Positions 1 to 12,535 are shown, numbered from the stretch's first letter. The stretch: DNA of 64,000 nucleotides from Rotaria sordida (GCA_905250125.1 CAJNOL010001204.1:1-64000); one strand, 5' to 3'. The notes: generated from the letters alone by a model not told the origin. A program made the numbers and translations.

Positions 1-587
1 ATAAATTTTGATAAATAGATCTTCCGAGCGACAGAAAAACATTAGCAGCAGGATCTATGAAGGTAAAGACAATCGAACTAATGATGTGGATGTGAATGTT
101 GGTGTTCATTTAGGAAAAGCTCATGCCTATACTCGCAGCAGCATACCCACTCACACCCAAACCAACACTCGCTCACATCCTCAAGCCCCACCCTATTTTA
201 GAAAAGATATGGCTAATAGCTATAGATCCCCGAGACTCACCAAGCCCCAAGACGCTATGAAAAGGGACTACTTATTCTTACCCCCACAGACCTCCATTTT
301 ATAGAAGAGTGTAGTGCTTTTTTTGTTTTGAATTCGAAAAGAATTTAAATAGACCATTGTGTGAACTCATATGTTATTCTCAACTGCGACATGATAGATA
401 TTCACTTTTAAATAAAAACAAGCACATAATAAAACGCAAAAGCATAGTAATTTCACAACTTCTCATTACTTGAATCCAAATTCCGACAGTCGAACTTGTT
501 GTCTGATTGCCCACTATGTAGGGACCCTGATGAAAGAATAAACTATGAAGCGAATAAAGATCCCATATTGACTTGATCTTTTATCTC
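1..587. other. No gene recognised at left end
   Basis: The first ~300 bases are less AT-rich than the rest and open in one frame (8-304), but there is no ATG, no splice context and no recognisable domain. I see no supported gene here. Confidence 0.4.
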
Positions 588-1465
588 GCTGATTCTTCTA
601 AGGTACATATCATGATGACAGAGTTTGACAGCCTTTTGTAAATCATCACCTATCCAGGTTCCACTGTTTTTCACACAGTAATGTGAATATGTGCGAGACA
701 ATACTAGAGCACAGTGATGAAAGAAAAACAAAACAAGAGAGAAAATAAAAAAGAAATATGTTGCTTTCATATATCACCTCGGTTTTTATTGCACAGATAA
801 ATATCACGGCGAAAGAATCTGTCAATCTTTCGAAAATCATCAACTACTCAGTTTTCATCGATTTTTGCCTAGTAATCTTTATATATGTGAGAGAGTACTC
901 AAGGACGCCGAGGAAAGAAAAGAATAAGAGAGAAACTCAAAAAAAAAGTATGCTGCCTTCATGTATTACCTAGGTTTTTATTGTACTGGTAAATATCATG
1001 ACGAAAGAGTCGGTCAACCTTTCGTAAATCATTAACTACTCAGCTTTCATCAATTTTCGCCCAGTAATGTATATATACATGGAAGGGTACTCAAGGATAC
1101 TGATGAAATGCAAAAAAAATAAGAAGGAAGGTTAAAAAAAGTATGTTGCTTTAATCTTTTACCTCGGTTTTTATTGTACAGGTAAATATAGCGGAAAGAG
1201 AATCTTCAAGCCTTTCATAAATCGTCAACTACTCAGTTTTCATGGGTTTTAGCCCAGCAATATATATATATATGTGCGAGGGTTTTAAATGACGCTGATA
1301 AGAGCAAAAAAAACAAAAAGGTAGGTTAGCAAAGTGTATTGACTTCATATTTTGTTTTGGTTTTTATTGTACAGGTAAATATCACGACGAGAAAGAATCT
1401 GTCAACCTTTCGTAAATTATCAAATACTCAACCTTCACGGGTTTTATTCAGTTTTAACCCATAAG
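588..1465. repeat. 193-bp tandem repeat, about five diverged copies
   Basis: The anchor GGTTTTTATT recurs at 781, 973, 1166 and 1359, spacings of 192, 193 and 193 bp. Each copy continues with a matching GTAAATATCA..GAAAGA..GTCAA..CTTTCGTAAAT segment, then ACTACTCA and an ATATATAT-rich stretch. A more diverged copy begins near 588 and the last is cut off near 1465. Short open frames inside it (for example 543-770 minus) are by-products of the repeat. It resembles a small satellite array rather than a gene. Confidence 0.8.
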
Positions 1466-4049
1466 GAAGACTGGCCGCGGACTAAGAAAATTCAAAAAGA
1501 ACTAGTATCTATATCTTATCTACAGAGAGTTCGAAGTATTTCCACTAGATTTTAGGACCTTGCATTCGATATTTATAAAAAATTTACCTACAAGAATTTT
1601 GTCAGAATTTTTTCTCGTAAATACCTCTCGGAGCTACTAAGATACTAAACAATGGGTCTTACTGCAATTAGATTCTTCTCAAACGACTTTTTCTCATGGT
1701 AATTATCGCCCTTGCCACATTGAATATGCTTTGAATTTTTTTAATTAACAGTGCCGAATTCAAAGGCCTAAAATCTCATTAGAATAGTCATACATGTGTT
1801 TGGAAAGGGACACCATGATGTAAATGACTTACAAAATAATTCGAAGCTTTCGTTCTATTAATATGAAAAAGAACAGTAAGCTTTATAATGATTTACTATG
1901 ATGCATCCATTTGTATACCTGCTCTTCATCTTCCTTATGATCTATAAATGTGTAAGATCTTGCAGGATTCATCAAGGTGCACCACTCAAACAACATCAAA
2001 CACTAACAGAGGGCAATCCCAAAAGTGATTGTGCTCGTAAACATACACTTCGTGATATGCATTATGTGTGGTCTACCGTCATTGGTGACTTTCTGCACTT
2101 TCATTCTAGTTCTCCGTTCTGTGTTGATGTTTGTGGCTCTTTGAATGGTGTGCCCTGGTAAATTCTGATAGATCCTCAAGATGCTATAAGTATGATGAAA
2201 TATTTTATAATTCAGTTTGTGTGAATTATTCTATAACTTATACACGCCATCCAATGTAAAAAGAGTATAGGAGAAGGTAGTTCTTTTGCCTTTAATTAGT
2301 CTCATCAAATTTTATTTATTTGCCAAATATGAGCTCGATTGGTGCTGGAGAGCTTGTATTCTTCTCTTGTCAAGCTTAGTTTCAATGGAAAAGTCGATCG
2401 ACAAGTAAATCTTTACTCTTCACTCATACAATAAATTCCTTCTCACATAGCTGATCGAACTTCAGGAGGTCTACCGATGGTGTAGATGCCACTTTCGCGC
2501 TTTTTGAAAAAACAACAACGAAAAAATTAGTTTTTGACAAAAGCCGAAATTTTCCTAAATACGTATGTCATTATGATAAAATACGAAACCAGATGTTTTC
2601 GTATTTTCCAATAAGAAAAAAGTAAGAAACATGTAATTTAAGAAAACAAAAGGCAATATGTTTTTGCCGTTTTCCAAAGAGAAAAAGAAGAACAAAGAGA
2701 AACTGTATTTGTTTGATTTCGTATATGATCCTTTTTTTTGCACCTAATCCACTTGATATTCAAGTAACCTGTAACGAGCTTGATAAAATCAAATTGTCGA
2801 ACAGAGAAAAGGCGTTCCTTTTCAGTTTTTTCGAAAACAAAATTTTTGGTTTTGGTATTTTCGAAAAAGGTGACACTCCTAATCGGTGGTGAAATTTTTA
2901 ACATGTATGACTGCTAGCACATTTAGCATACTTGACGAACATTTGGTTCATTTTTGTCAAAAAAGAGTGAGAAACTTTTGAAAAACTTTATAAGTTTACC
3001 GAACCATCGCAGTCATAGACTCGCTGCAGAATGATGATGCTCCGAATTATATAGTGGAAAATATGATCTTGATTTTCAGTAATACCAAAATCTGGTAACT
3101 TTGTACGCTTGAATGTAAAAATCAAGTTTCTATGACTAATGAATGAAATTAATAAAAAAGGGAATAGTAAAAATTTAAAATGTTGATCCTGCGACGAGTA
3201 CTCTACCTTGAAGACGTATCTGATGGAACTGAAGCTTTATAACATATGCAAAAACAGCCGATTCAGAGATTTTGTTCCATCACTGGCGTGTGAAGGATTT
3301 CTGACTTTATTAGAAACATAGTCATAGCATGGTCGTCATTCACACAAAAGTCAACTTTTACATCTTTTCAATTAGTCATCAGATCTGTTTCATGCTGATC
3401 TTAGTTTCTGATATGGAATTAAAACTACTAAAAATCTAAGAAGTGGAAAATATCTCAACAAGTTCACTTTCGAAAGTTCGGCATTCTCAGCAATTTTTTT
3501 CATGTACTTAAAAACGCCCTATGCCTTTTGGACTATGCAAAAAAATATAGTTTTGTAGATAATGAAACGATGAATCTCTAAAATCTGAGTTTTTGAGACC
3601 TTCAGAGACTAGTAATGGAATGGAATCTCAAAATTGAATGATTTTTATACATGTTATAGAGATCTGCGGGTTAGATGCCCTCTGAAAGTTCCAGCCCAAT
3701 GGGATCAGCTATCGAGGTACAGTGTTTATCACTAAATAGAAATTTTTTCATCTATATGCTTTCCTCGTTTTTTCGAACAAGTTCAGTCTTGTAGCATAGA
3801 AAATAGGCTGTTACATTTCAGAGTCAAAAGATCCCAAAATTTGGTATTTCCAGAAATGAAGAGCGTGTTGTTCTGCTATAGAATACAAAAAGTAGAATTT
3901 TTCTTAGACACTCTGAACGTGATAATTCAGTGAACTAATATACATTCTCAAACGGTTTTCGCTGTTAATTAACGAATATGAGCTGCACGTCGACCAGGCG
4001 CGTTTGGTGTGTGAGTTATTACGCACAGTTCAATTTTTACCCTAGATAG
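1466..4049. other. Intergenic, no supported gene
   Basis: AT-rich sequence without a convincing gene. A short open frame at 1898-2161 (+) starts with a hydrophobic stretch but has no other support. Between about 2490 and 2890 an 'ENTKT..FVF'-type motif recurs on the minus strand about every 100 bp, which points to a degenerate local repeat. Confidence 0.4.
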
Positions 4050-4500
4050 AGCTCATCTTTGAATCATAAGCAAAGCATGAGAAGACTATTCTCGACCTAA
4101 AAGGACTTGCTCCCATACTCTGTTCATTGTTTGAAATTTTGTCTATAGATAGGTCCTTGAGTCATTAGAACGGTGTAGAAATTTCAGTGTAACTGGATTT
4201 ACTATTCTTGCGATATTGAATGTCGAAAAATTTAAGCATGTAACATGAGAGAAGGTCAACATCTCAAGAATAGTGCATCTGATTGCACTGGAATTTTTAC
4301 AGTATTCTAACGGCTCAGGGACTTATCTGTAGACAGAATCCAAATGAAAGTAGTGTTTTTCAATTTTTTTTACACAAAAAGAACACAACGAGCTAAAATT
4401 CCTGTACACTGTCCATAACTCTAGTTCAACAAAGTATGGAAGCAAGTTCTTTTGAGTGTTGAATAGTCTCATCATGCTTTACTAATTATCGAACGATGAA
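4050..4500. repeat. Imperfect palindrome (foldback element)
   Basis: The sequence reads into its own reverse complement around a centre near 4240. The left arm has GTCTATAGATAGGTCCTTGAG (about 4140-4160) and CATGAGAAGACTATTC (about 4077). The right arm has their reverse complements, diverged, around 4310-4340 and 4465-4490. An extra ~60 bp sits in the right arm. It holds no coding sequence and is probably a MITE or foldback repeat. Confidence 0.6.
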
Positions 4501-5107
4501 CTCGATCGCTGTTAGATAACTGCAGATTTCTTGTTGTCAGCTTTGCTTCTAGTGAACACTCCAACTTAAGGGAGACTCTCATGATTAAATAAATTTTTTC
4601 ACACTACATTCAAATATACCATTGTATTCTAAATAATGGTTGACATTAGATCCAAAGTTGCGAAATACAAAGAAGAGGTATCCAATTTTCCTCAGTTGTC
4701 TTAGATTTTTCGACTGCTTATAATAATAATAATAATAAAATGATATTTTTTCTGCTGATTCGTGTCGTAAACATGCATGAGGGGTTTATATAGAAATTTC
4801 GTACAAAAATTACCTTCCATCAACTGCTTGAAACGACTTTATACACGTTACTTAGTAAGAAAAAAAGAGTAAACGTATTTTCTATTAGTGTCACAAAAGT
4901 ATTACGAATGGAGTAGTCACAGATGATAAACCACTTTTGAGCAAAGCAAAATGTATTAATTGTGACATGTTATGATAAGAAGAAGTCTAAAAGAATGCAC
5001 CTGAATAGGTCTTTCTTCTCGATTTGTGCCTATATCACTATATTCCTCATTTGTATCAATGTGAATCGAGAAAAACCCGAATGTTGGGATTCTGATCCAA
5101 AACGTTG
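4501..5107. other. Intergenic with an (AAT)n microsatellite
   Basis: No gene is seen. An AAT microsatellite of about six units lies at 4720-4738. Confidence 0.5.
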
Positions 5108-5115
5108 CATATAAG

Positions 5116-5819
5116 TAGGGGTGGGAAGTTACCGTTCCCACCCCGTTACCCGGAAACAGTAACGACCCTACTATTGGGGGTACCCTTGGGTCCTCAAGTC
5201 CTATTATTGGAGGACACCCTTGGTCCTCAAGTCCTATTATTGGGGAGTGCCCTTAGTCCTCAAGTCCTATTATTGGGGTACCCGAGGGGGTTCAAATTTT
5301 TTCCCTTATTGTGAAGGAAAGCGATGGGCATGTTCGGGCCAAACACAGGGTTATCGAGGGTGCTCTATCGATTGATGGGTATATGTATGGGCTCCTACTC
5401 AGTACAACACGGTGAAGATACAGCTTTGGCATTTGTGCTTGAGAACCCAAGGGTACCCTCCCTTCCAATAACAGAGCTTGAGGACCTAAGGGTACCCCCA
5501 TAGTATAGGACTTGAGGACCCAAGGGTACCTCCCAATAATAGAACTTGAGGACCTAAGGATACTCCACAGTATAGGACTTGAGGACCCAAGGGTACCCCT
5601 CTAGTATAGGACTTGAGGACCCAGGGATACCCCCCAATAAGAGAACTTGAGGACTCAAGGGTACCCCATAGTATAGGACTTGAGAACCTAAGGGTGCCCC
5701 CATAGTATGGGACTTGAGGACCCAAGGGTACCCCCTTATAATAGGCCCGTGCCCCCGTTCCCCGAGAACTAGTAACAGGACCGTTACCCGGGAACGATAA
5801 CGGTAACTTCCCACCCCTA
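5116..5819. mobile_element. hAT-type non-autonomous transposon with inverted internal minisatellites
   Basis: The element starts TAGGGGTGGGAAGTTACCGT and ends with the exact reverse complement of those 20 bases. This is the T/C-A-G-G-G-G-TGG terminus typical of hAT transposons. It is flanked by CATATAAG (5108-5115) and CATGTAAG (5820-5827), an 8-bp target duplication with one mismatch; 8 bp is the hAT length. Inside, a ~38-bp unit with GGTACCCTTGGGTCCTCAAG is repeated about three to four times on the left (5163-5285). The same unit appears about nine times inverted on the right (5440-5745), so the whole element can fold. It is far more GC-rich than its surroundings. It has no transposase, so it must be mobilised in trans. 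Open frames inside it are repeat artefacts. Confidence 0.88.
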
Positions 5820-5827
5820 CATGTAAG

Positions 5828-6815
5828 GCGATCTCATATCCATTACTTTGCAATACAAGTAAAGTTTATTGAAAGCCGATTCGCTTGTTTACAGACTGGA
5901 AGACAATAAAAATGAATACTATGAAAATTTTTGTAGTATAATCCAAAATTTTCAGCATTATCTCTATGGATCCAATCTGAAACATGATGAGATAATTTCA
6001 CATGAAGGAAAAGTTACTTGATATATTTGTCACCATTTGCTACAAGGTCAAAGGAAAGAAAGTGATTTTTCAATCGTTTGTGACGCTTTGTAATAGAGAT
6101 TAATATACAGCATTGTGGAAGAGTAAACTTAGTCCTTTTGGATTGTGGAATTTCCAATTGATTCGAAATTCAAAACTATCTTAGAAATCTTCAAGATTGA
6201 GCTCCAATAATCAGGAATTTTGTGGTATGAAAAGCCCAAATTTCATATTCTGAAAATCTGTATTCCCATGGTCATAAAATTCCAAGATGCAATATCTAAA
6301 ACCCATGAATCGAAAAATTATAATAGCATACATATGACAGACTGTAAACCGGGCAACAGATCGAATCCCAATGTTAGAGGACGAGTTTTTTAGGGTGAAA
6401 GTGAATGTAAGTAGATGGGTAGATAGGGATGTGACAAGAAGACCACCATTCACACCTTTAACCCTGAAAATGGAAACAATTAAAAAGAATATTCAAAATC
6501 ATTGAAAACTATATATTCATAATTAACTCATAAGTTTTTATCCAAGGAGGTATAAATAAAACTAATCAGAAATAAAAAATCGTGGTTCTTTTTTGTGTTG
6601 TCGGTAACTTAAAGAATAACGTGGTAGTCCTTGCGAAATAAACATCAGCCCTAAGGACTATTATCAGAGAAAAGATGCAGTAGAATTGTGGATACCGTTA
6701 TTGCATACGTGTAATACAATATACGTGTAACCTGTAATGTTTCGTTCTCAAACTCTCGTTTTCTAAATTATAGATAGAAGACATTGTTTCTTATCACTCG
6801 ATTGTCAGCTGAAAC
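5828..6815. other. Intergenic / 5' region of the SNTX-like gene
   Basis: No coding exon is recognised. An acceptor-like TTATAG at about 6770 lies ~45 bp before the start codon at 6816 and may mark a 5'-UTR intron or trans-splice site. Confidence 0.4.
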
Positions 6816-9800
6816 ATGAGTACAGATTACGAAACAATCAAAAGACAAGCTATTGGTCGACAAGGATTTATTGGAAGTTTGTATGATGTTCGCAATGATC
6901 GCTTCGAAGGTCGAAGTTTATTCAATCAGACGATTCCGTCATCGTATATTTCAACAACGGATTGTGCTCATTCAACTTATATTGTTGATGAAAATGAATC
7001 TCAAAAAGATACATTCAACAATCTTAATATTGATGCATCGATGAAAATTAGTCTTATGGCTGGTCTATTTAATATCGAAGGTTCTGCTAAATATTTAAAT
7101 CAAACAAAAACCAATAGTCGAACAGTCCGAGTAACACATATTCTTCAAATGAAAACAAAAAAGGATCATTTACACATTAGTATGACTGATTTGCATCAAT
7201 ATTTTTCATCAGATGCATTGGAGAATCCAAATGCAACACATTGTGTTATTGGAATTACTTGGGGTGCAAATGTTGCAGCTACATTTGAAGAAATCTTGTC
7301 TACCTCAGAGGAAGCCGCAGAACTTCAAGGTCAACTGTCGGCATGCTTGAAAAAGCCAACAATTGCTGTTAGTGGTGACGCTAGTGTGAAATATGTTGAT
7401 CAAAGTAATTCCAAGTTTCATTCATTGAAAATCAATATTTCTGGCGATATCAAGTTAAGCACTGTTCCACGAACAGTTGAAGACGTTTTTAAAGCTTTCA
7501 GTGAAGTACCATCGAAATTGAACGAATTAAATGATGGAAAAGGACAACAACTCGAATTTGAATTATATCCATTGAAACGAATGGCTCAAATTTTTAAATA
7601 TGAAACATCCATTCAACGGTAAATTTATTCAAAATGTCTTAACTATTACAGAACTGATATATATACATTCTTATGTAATCATATTTTAGAATCATTAAAG
7701 ATATATCCATTTTTCTTATGAGTCGCCTTGAAGATACTTTTGAGCAAATAATTCGTAGTAAAAGAATACTGAATGATTTTCTTGACAAAGTTACACCATG
7801 GCAAGATTGGCTTGCAATGGATTGGATTGAAGCTATTACTACTAAACAAACAAACTTCAATAGAATACAAACGGATACGTTGCATCAACTTGGAACGCTA
7901 GTTGAACAGATACGTCGGGGTGAAGTTGATGAAAACAAAATGGTCGAATCGTTAGATAATTTCGACAAAAATAACCCATGTTCTGTCGTGTCCATGCGAC
8001 GATTTTTGGAAGAAAATTCGCGAAATATTATCAAAATTGAAGCACTAAACGAAATCTGTCGATTTTTACAAGAGGCAAAAGGAGAAGGACAACAATCAAC
8101 AGGAGGATATTCAAGCATTCTATTTCCAAAAAACACTACGATTCGTAGTTTTCTTAATAAAAATCATGATTATGATATTTATCTATTACATATTTCAAAT
8201 CAATGGAAAGAAAGTGATGAACGAAATTGGTACAAACAAATACGACTTTTCACTAATTTGTACAAAGCTCAGACGCAAAACCAAACACGACAAGCGATTT
8301 TTCGAGTGGTTGATCATGATTTTCTCGTCAATATGGATGAGAAGCCTGATAAATGTGTGATTTATCATGCAAATCGTGGAGTTATCAACACAAAAGATTA
8401 TTTTCATACTTCGCTGGGTAAGTAAATTCGTGTTTCCTATCAAATACTTTGAATGACTGTTTCAAATTCTCAAGTTGAATTTACAATAGTATTTAGCACA
8501 AAAAATTATATATGTATATATATATATAATCGATTCTTGTTTTCTATCTAGTAACTTTATCTCAAGATCAAATTCGAGCAATGCGAACGGAACATAAACT
8601 TACAAACGTAACTAATAAAGAAATTGAAGCATTGCACAAAAAATTTATTGCTACACAGTAAGAGGCTAATCGATTTCTGATATTAGCTTAGTATCATACA
8701 CTCGGCGTGTAACACATTTTTTTAGTCCTAGTGGTGAAATTAATGAACAGGAGTTTAGCGCTGAATTCCAACTACTATTTCCGCGGTAAGTCTTATCTCA
8801 ATACCCTCATCGTCATAATTATATATACTTTCTATTTCTTTTTCATTTTCAGTGGCGAACCACATCGCTATTGTAATTATGCATTTAAGGCGTTTGATAA
8901 AAATAACAGTGGAACACTTACCTTTGATGAATACATGGTAGCTTTTTCTTTGACGTTGCCGGGTGATATAGAACACCAACTTGCACTCGTATGTGTATAT
9001 CATTTTTTCAATGAATTATACTATTTTCAATCGATTTTTTCTGTCTTTTGAAAGACTTTTCAATTGTGTGCTTATCATGGTCAAGACAAAGTCAGTAACG
9101 AAGACTTGCTTCAACTTATGGAAGCCGTAGCCGAATTGAAAGGTGTTGATTCTAGTTCTATATCGTTGTTTGCCAAGACAATTATGAAAATTACCAAATC
9201 AGAAAAGGATGAAAAGATAACAAAAGAAGAATTTATTCGTCGGCGAGTACTTTCAAAAAAAAATTTCTACAATGAAAACACTTTGTTTTTCTTTTAGTCT
9301 GAAAGAAAATTATGATTTGTGTGTGGCTTTCTTACCAGTCGAAGTCAGTAAGTAATACAATAGATAACAAAGACAAAGGGAGGACATTGAACCAAGCTTC
9401 TAACGAATGATTACTATTGAAGAAATTGATCGATTTGAGTCCATGGGTCTTGTCATCAATGAACACACTACGCTCTTGTAAAAAATGATTGTCACTAAGT
9501 ACTGAGCTATATATGGAGGAAAGTGTACCACTCCTCACCTATCCTCAGATCATGATAGACATTCTAGTATTTGATGCACTCAATCATTCACCGTAGTAAA
9601 TGTAACCAGAAAAGAGCTGGTTTTTCGAACTTCGAATTTTAACATTCACTTAAAGTTCGGAAATTCAATGAAGATGAAAAAACAACGAAAAAAGTATAAA
9701 ACTTCACAGTTAAAGTTTCGAAAGCTCTAAAAAATCAAACATTGCTAAAGTTCAAAAAATCTAGAAATCCATACGCTCGAGATAGTCTGTCAAAATAAAA

Positions 9801-11271
9801 AATCCTTCGGAAACAAGCTTTTTGGGCGATGCCTATGTGATGAGAATGTTAGATAAGATCGAGCCGCGTTAATTGTGTACCCGAATGGTAAAAATCACTC
9901 TTGTTTACGACTCCTAGCCTAAAAAAACATCGGTTCATTCTTTGATTCCTCAGACAAATCTTAATATGCTGTTTTCAGCCATCGATTGTGCTTCAAGTAC
10001 ATAATAATCCGACCCCATGCGACTCGATTTTGCTATAGATCGAGTCGTTGTAAAATGCTGATTTTGGTTATACTGTTCACAGTCACAGCTCTCTCTTAGG
10101 TGAAGTCAAAACACGACACCTCTCTATGTCATGTGCTGATCGAGAGCTATACTGTTCTTAAAATGCCAAAATGTGGGCTTTCCCACATTTCAAGGAAGAC
10201 TAAATTATTTCTCGGCAGTTGATTCTTAGTGAATTTTGTTTCTAGAGCAATCTCACTGTATCATCTACCTAAAATAAGGTTTTCGAATCAGGAGGATGCG
10301 CCTTTGGCGATATAAATGTATTTCAAAACTGGCATAAGAAGTGCCTTTTCTCCTGTTAAGATTCACGGAAAAAATTGGATATCTGCGAAACGATACAATA
10401 CTTTTTCAACCGATTTGAGCAGAATTTTATCGAAAAATTACCTCTACAACATATATGAGGAAAATGATACAAATGCACGATCACTTCAACGTCTCTTCTT
10501 TGACTATGTCATATCTTTCATGGAGTAGCTAATATGACAATTCCAGAAAAGAAAATATCGACTTTTAACTTTGGAACTTATAGATTTCTATTCTTGAATT
10601 TTTACTGTTGGATTGTACATGAGTTTGGGATTTGAAACGAATTTGAAATTCAGAACTATAATAAGATTAGTTCTTTCCTTTGGATATGATCTTTTGACAT
10701 CGTCACAAATAGTAGCACACATGTCGATGTAGTAAGAAGAAAGAAGAGTTCTTAAACTTTCAAATTTGTTACTACAATTTTAGGCTTTTGCTGAACTATT
10801 TCGTATTACGAGCTTCAGATTTTTGAAGCCCGAATTGATTTTTTTTTCGTTTTGAATGAATGATAAAATTCATTCACAGATAATTGAATAATATTTTTCG
10901 ATCATTTTTACTTCGTAGAGAAAACAGCAACCAGTCAGGAGCCCCCAAAACGTTTGGATTCTCTTGGTGATGACGATCTTCTATTAATTAATAACTTTCT
11001 TACTGATTATGATAATTCAGTTACATGGCAATTGACACACACGCAGAATATCGAGAGAATATTAAAACCAAAATTAGAAATATTCTTCAAACAACTTGGT
11101 TGTAGTTCGGCCACCGATGTTCAAAATCGAATCAACGATTTAATATCAAAATATACAGAAGTTTTAACAATTTGGAGAACACACTATCAAAATATTTTTC
11201 TAGGATTACAACCTTTGTTAAAAGATGCAGTTTTAAGCATCCGAAACGCTTATAACACTGGAAATAACTAA
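6816..11271 (+). CDS. Stonustoxin/MACPF-like protein fused to a neuronal-calcium-sensor-like EF-hand module
   Basis: Exons 6816-7618, 7690-8417, 8552-8657, 8726-8785, 8853-8988, 9055-9242, 9298-9347 and 10919-11271 join in frame to 807 aa. Residues 1-268 match the N-terminal SNTX/MACPF-like domain of stonustoxin-type proteins (early GR..LYD and GSAKYLN motifs). The next ~240 residues are the helical and thioredoxin-like regions found in that family. Exons 3-6 then encode a calcium-sensor-like EF-hand unit. Only the second loop (residues 581-592) keeps D1-N3-S5-T7-E12; loops 1, 3 and 4 have lost key ligands. No signal peptide is seen, so a cytosolic role is likely. Family members include non-venom proteins, so toxicity should not be assumed. 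The sixth intron needs a GC donor (CG|GCGAGT). With a weak GT donor at 9247 instead, translation stops at 9315 after 680 aa. The 1.6-kb last intron is the least certain part. Confidence 0.75.
9348..10918 (+). other. Long putative intron 7 of the SNTX/EF-hand gene
   Basis: It runs from a consensus donor CA|GTAAGT to a TTCGTAG acceptor. At 1571 bp it is more than ten times the other introns of the gene. It contains small hairpins: CGACTCGAT..ATCGAGTCG (about 10020-10047) and AAATGTGGG..CCCACATTT (about 10168-10190). The open frame 10316-10528 shows no recognisable domain. If the short gene model is right, this stretch is intergenic. Confidence 0.45.
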
Positions 11272-11359
11272 TGAAATGTTAAATTTTAAGAATAACAGAA
11301 ACTAAAGACATGAAATTAAGTAGATGTATAACAACAATAGTTTTTATGAAATCAATATT

Positions 11360-11365
11360 AATAAA
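11360..11365 (+). promoter_or_regulatory. Polyadenylation signal AATAAA
   Basis: AATAAA lies 89 bp downstream of the stop of the SNTX/EF-hand gene's long model. This supports 10919-11271 as a genuine last exon. Confidence 0.45.
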
Positions 11366-11557
11366 ATATTGTGACTTTTGGCTTATTTTGGAAATGAACC
11401 AGAATAATAATTTTGCTTGTTTTTCTATTATTAAATTCGACTAATAAAACTAAATTTATATGCTCAATCAGTTTTGAGGATGGGGTAGATATCATATAAT
11501 ACCAATACACTCGTACTGTGTAGGCGAGGTGTCATGAAATACTCACACACTCACTAC

Positions 11558-11712
11558 ACTAATACTATTTTGAGGGAATGTGGATGTCAGTGGATGGGTG
11601 AGAATGATGATGACCAGAGTCCGAAAGAGAGCCTAACTGAGCTGAATCCGAATTAGAAAAGTTCAGTTCATTCCGGACTCTGACCTGCATCCACACTCAA
11701 AATACTAACTGA
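11558..11712. repeat. Short palindromic element
   Basis: The left arm (ATACTATTTTGAG..GTGGATGTCAG..CCAGAGTCCG, to about 11632) is matched by its reverse complement at 11672-11712 (CGGACTCTGACCTGCATCCAC..CAAAATACTAA). The surrounding 11272-11964 holds no gene that I can support. Confidence 0.6.
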
Positions 11713-11964
11713 TGAAAAATCAATACTATGCCGAATTGAATACGAACTCGAACCAATATTGATACAAAACGTGAGTCAACAATGGAAGATCTCAACAAGA
11801 AATGAAATAAAATATCATCGAGCTACAGAAATGGAACAAGAACAACATACAATAACAACAAACAATGAAATAACTATTCCTCCGATTGTTCTAATCATAA
11901 TAGACAAGTCAACTTCATTAAGTTGTGCCCACTTTTTTTCTGCCAGAAATAACAGCTAATATCC

Positions 11965-12535
11965 ATTTCAAAAAAGAAACAGTGTAAGTATTTTTCGAAT
12001 AACTTTTGATAGAAACTAGATAGAGAGCTGCGGTTTTCGCTGTTTAGAAGAGAAGATAAAACTGCATCGAATCGTGCATACCAGAGTTTTCATGAGAAGT
12101 TTTCTCAGTGCCTACTATCAAGTTCGTTAAAAAGAAAACATTGTTTAATGTAAGGGGTTTTTTATGATTTTGATATTTCAGGAGTGCATTAGAATAATTA
12201 ACTAAAGATCTATAAATTATGTAAGTCCGATGTTGTAAGACTTAGCCAAACATGAGTTACACACATTTTATTCCGTGCTATCGGCAGATTTTTCATAAAA
12301 AATCGAGTTTTTTCTCATTTTCTAAAGGAAACATCCATCTTATAGACCTGTTCAAAAGTCTAGATTTGTTGAAAAAAACTGGGGACAGAATCTGAAAAGA
12401 CTTGTCAGAAAAATTTGGTATACACGATTCGATACAGTTTCATCTCCTCTTCTAAACGGTGAAAACTGCAGCTCTTCATCTAGTTTCTAGCAAAAGTTAT
12501 TCAAAAAAATGCTCACACTTTTTCTGTTATGAAAT
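11965..12535. repeat. Foldback element with ~140-bp inverted arms
   Basis: The left arm 11965-12105 and right arm 12395-12535 are inverted copies at roughly 80% identity by eye. Shared blocks include GAATAACTTTTG, AGAAACTAGAT, GAGCTGC.GTTTTC and CGAATCGTG.ATACC. About 290 bp separates the arms. No coding sequence is present, so it looks like a MITE or foldback transposon relic. Confidence 0.75.

Noticed and set aside
8-304. Open frame of 98 codons at the left edge
   Set aside because: No ATG start, no domain and no splice sites that make sense. The composition differs from background, but that alone does not support a gene.
1898-2161. 87-codon frame with a hydrophobic start, possible secreted peptide
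   Set aside because: It has no homologue I recognise, no polyadenylation signal close by and no further structure. Chance is the simpler explanation.
5105-5853. Several open frames with repeated GPQVLLLG-like residues
   Set aside because: They are translations of the hAT element's minisatellite units in various frames, not proteins.
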